Below, piece after piece: positions 43,987 through 46,105 of a stretch of 46,105 nucleotides of DNA. Location: contig CAKUGM010000007.1 of the NCBI GenBank assembly GCA_934654625.1, positions 1 through 46,105 of the forward strand, written 5' to 3'. A program made the translations under genes and the position numbers. The stretch's first letter is position 1, and each line of letters begins with the position of its first letter. Source of the stretch: an uncultured Collinsella sp. (GTDB taxonomy: Bacteria > Actinomycetota > Coriobacteriia > Coriobacteriales > Coriobacteriaceae). Under the pieces are notes generated by a model. It worked only from the letters and a program-made list of their open reading frames with translations, did not search any database and was not told the DNA's origin.

Positions 43987-46002
43987 ATGCGCAAGTTCAA
44001 GACAGAGAGCAAAAAGCTGCTCGACCTGATGATCAACTCCATTTACACCAATAAAGAGATCTTCCTGCGCGAGCTTATCTCCAACGCTTCGGATGCCGTA
44101 GACAAGCTCAACTTCAAGAGCCTAACGGATAGCGATGTGGACATTGACAGCGACGACCTTGCCATCCGCGTCTCTTTTGATAAGGACAACCGCACGCTCA
44201 CTATCTCGGATAACGGCATCGGTATGACCGCTGAAGAGCTGGAGAAGAACCTGGGTACCATCGCTCATTCCGGCAGCCAGGAGTTCAAGACCGAGAACGC
44301 CGAGAGCCAGGGCAACGACGTTGACATCATTGGCCAGTTTGGCGTGGGCTTTTATTCTGCCTTCATGGTGGCAAACCGCGTGCGCGTCGTGAGCCGCGCG
44401 TTTGGTTCCGACGAGGCCAACGTGTGGGAGAGCGACGGCCTTGAGGGCTACACCATCGAGCCCGGCGAGCGCGCGAACCACGGCACCGATGTTATCCTGA
44501 CGATTCGCGAGGACGAGGGCGGCGAAGACGGAGAGGGCTTTGATACCTACCTGTCCGAGTGGGGTCTCAAGAACCTGATCAAGCAGTACAGCAACTACGT
44601 GCGCTATCCCATCCAGATGATGGTTACCAAGCATCGCGAGAAGCCCAAGCCCGAGGACGCTGGCGACGACTATAAGCCCGAGTGGGAGGATTACGAGGAG
44701 CTCGAGACCATCAACTCCATGACTCCCATCTGGAAGAAGCGTGCCTCCGAGGTGGAGCAGAAGGATTACAACGAGTTCTACAAGAGCACGTTCCATGATT
44801 TCGAAGACCCCGCGCGCACCATTTCCTTCCATGCCGAGGGCACGCTCGAGTACGATGCACTGCTGTTTATTCCCGGCCGCGCACCGTTTGACCTGTATAG
44901 CAAAGACTATGAGAAGGGTCTTTCCCTTTACAGTTCCAACGTGTTGATCATGGAGAAGTGCGCCGACCTCGTTCCCGATTACTTCAACTTCGTGCGCGGC
45001 GTGGTCGACTCCGCCGACGTTTCGCTCAACATCAGCCGCGAGACGCTGCAGCAAAATCGTCAGCTGCGCGCTATCGCCAAGCGCGTGGAGAAGAAGATCT
45101 CTTCCGATCTTGAGGACATGCGTGACAACGATCGCGAGGCCTACGAGAAGTTCTTTGAGAACTTTGGCCGCGGCCTTAAGTATGGTATCTACTCGAGCTA
45201 TGGCATGAAGGCCGACGAGCTTGCCGACCTCCTGCTGTTCTACAGCGCCAAAGAGCAGAAGATGGTAACGCTGGCTGAGTACGCGAAGGCCATGCCGGCC
45301 GATCAGAAGGCCATCTACTACGCTGCCGGTGACTCTCGCGAGCGCCTGGCCAAGATGCCGGTTGTGACCGGCGTTCTCGATCGCGGCTACGACGTGCTGC
45401 TCCTTACCGCCGATGTCGACGAGTTTACCTTCCAGGCCATGCGCACCTATAACGCCCAGGGCCTGCCCAAGGTGTACGAGGACGAGGCTGCTCGCGAGGC
45501 TGCCGAGAAGGCCGTTGCCGATGGCGCGGAGCCCGAGACCGAGGACCGCGCCCTCGAGCTCAAGAACGTGGCGACTGGCGACCTTGACCTTGCAAGCGAG
45601 GACGAGAAGAAGGATGCGGAAGAGGCAACGAAGGAGAACGAGTCGCTCTTCACGGCAATGAAGGATGCTCTGGGTGACAAGGTCGAGAAGGTTGCTGTAT
45701 CTGCGCGCCTGACCGACGCTCCCGCCTGCATTACCACCGAGGGCCCGCTTTCGCTGGAGATGGAGCGCGTGCTGCGTCGCGACCCGTCTGCAGAGGCGGA
45801 AGGCATGCCCAAGAGCCAGCGCGTACTCGAGCTCAATGCCAAGCATCCCGTGTTTGAAAAGCTTGTGGCTGCAAACGAGGCGGGCGACGCCGAGAAGATC
45901 AGGCTGTACGCCGGCCTTCTGTACGATCAGGCGCTGCTGGTTGAGGGCATTTTGCCCGAGGACCCCGTGGCCTTTGCCGCAAGTGTCTGCGAGCTAATGT
46001 AG
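43987..46002 (+). CDS. htpG: Molecular chaperone HtpG (Hsp90)
   Basis: 671 aa, slightly longer than usual. N-terminal GHKL ATPase domain with ELISNASDAVDKL, DNGIGMT, GQFGVGFYSAFMV; middle domain (PGRAPFDLY, VDSADVSLNISRE); C-terminal dimerisation domain with an acidic insertion about residues 495-555. ATP-driven cytoplasmic chaperone. ATG 43987 follows AAAGGA at 8 nt; in-frame ATGs upstream lack a site. The gene has a structured leader and is followed by a nested inverted repeat. Confidence 0.95.
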   Translation: MRKFKTESKKLLDLMINSIYTNKEIFLRELISNASDAVDKLNFKSLTDSDVDIDSDDLAIRVSFDKDNRTLTISDNGIGMTAEELEKNLGTIAHSGSQEFKTENAESQGNDVDIIGQFGVGFYSAFMVANRVRVVSRAFGSDEANVWESDGLEGYTIEPGERANHGTDVILTIREDEGGEDGEGFDTYLSEWGLKNLIKQYSNYVRYPIQMMVTKHREKPKPEDAGDDYKPEWEDYEELETINSMTPIWKKRASEVEQKDYNEFYKSTFHDFEDPARTISFHAEGTLEYDALLFIPGRAPFDLYSKDYEKGLSLYSSNVLIMEKCADLVPDYFNFVRGVVDSADVSLNISRETLQQNRQLRAIAKRVEKKISSDLEDMRDNDREAYEKFFENFGRGLKYGIYSSYGMKADELADLLLFYSAKEQKMVTLAEYAKAMPADQKAIYYAAGDSRERLAKMPVVTGVLDRGYDVLLLTADVDEFTFQAMRTYNAQGLPKVYEDEAAREAAEKAVADGAEPETEDRALELKNVATGDLDLASEDEKKDAEEATKENESLFTAMKDALGDKVEKVAVSARLTDAPACITTEGPLSLEMERVLRRDPSAEAEGMPKSQRVLELNAKHPVFEKLVAANEAGDAEKIRLYAGLLYDQALLVEGILPEDPVAFAASVCELM

Positions 46003-46024
46003 ATTAACGCCTACGAATCCCTTC

Positions 46025-46092
46025 GGACCGGTCCCCTTCAGCCAGTCGAACGTGGTTGCACGAACGTTCGCCCGACTGAAGGGGACCGGTCC
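46025..46092. repeat. Nested inverted repeat 3 (68 bp) after htpG
   Basis: Outer arms of 17 nt (46025-46041 with 46076-46092) are perfect reverse complements, starting with the palindrome GGACCGGTCC. Inner arms CGAACGT (46047-46053) and ACGTTCG (46064-46070) pair, with a three-base CCC bulge next to a GTC/GAC pair. A T-rich tail (ttctctta) follows, so it could serve as an htpG terminator, though it is larger than usual. The window ends just after it. Confidence 0.85.
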
Positions 46093-46105
46093 TTCTCTTA
46101 TGGCG

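Overview
The window looks like chromosomal DNA of a high-GC, monoderm, gut-type actinobacterium of the class Coriobacteriia, most likely a Collinsella-like species. This is inferred from protein style and gene content, not from a database search. The pointers are a Tad/Flp pilus cluster without a secretin, frequent GTG/TTG starts behind strong GGAGG sites, and a C-P lyase cluster that uses the PHP-family cyclic phosphate dihydrolase (PhnPP) known from Eggerthella and Clostridioides instead of PhnP/PhnN. Almost all genes are on the + strand; pyk, a D,D-carboxypeptidase and a predicted nuclease-fold protein are on the - strand. No prophage, insertion sequence, CRISPR array or rRNA was seen.

Layout. 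1-8703 is housekeeping: the 3' part of pheT, a predicted zinc-dependent phospholipase C-like protein, pyk (minus), a Ca2+-type P-ATPase and rsgA. 9038-18503 is an uninterrupted chain of eleven overlapping or closely packed genes for a Tad (Flp) type IVc pilus: cpaB, cpaE/tadZ, cpaF/tadA, tadB, tadC, flp, an unknown membrane protein, a two-headed pseudopilin ORF, a large TadG-like protein, a TadE/F-like pseudopilin and a DUF192 protein. A well-formed tRNA-Phe(GAA) unit follows, then a GH5-like protein that has lost its acid/base glutamate, and then rsmI, metG, an HD-domain gene, rsmA and a TatD nuclease.

25264-37583 is a phosphonate uptake and degradation cluster: phnD-phnC-phnE-phnE, phnG-H-I-J-K-M-L, phnPP, phnO and a second phnPP paralogue. 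The predicted flow is import of alkylphosphonate, transfer to ATP by PhnG/H/I/L, pyrophosphate removal by PhnM, radical cleavage by PhnJ, and opening of the cyclic phosphate straight to ribose 5-phosphate and phosphate by PhnPP; PhnO can N-acetylate aminoalkylphosphonates. About 2 kb further on are an isolated pstB and a PhoB/PhoR-like two-component pair (39444-42520), so phosphate sensing is physically linked to phosphonate use. A secreted D-Ala-D-Ala carboxypeptidase lies between them on the other strand. The window ends with an AbiEi/DUF559-like nuclease-fold protein (minus) and htpG.

Three large nested inverted repeats (39125-39249, 43663-43798, 46025-46092) lie between genes. Two of them sit between divergently transcribed genes, where no terminator is expected. 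They are the most unexplained DNA-level structures here. At protein level the most unusual items are the double pseudopilin ORF, the shared Ala-Gln-x-Thr-x-Glu cleavage-like motif in all Tad pilins, the GH5-like protein with DSP in place of NEP, and the tandem PhnPP paralogues flanking phnO.
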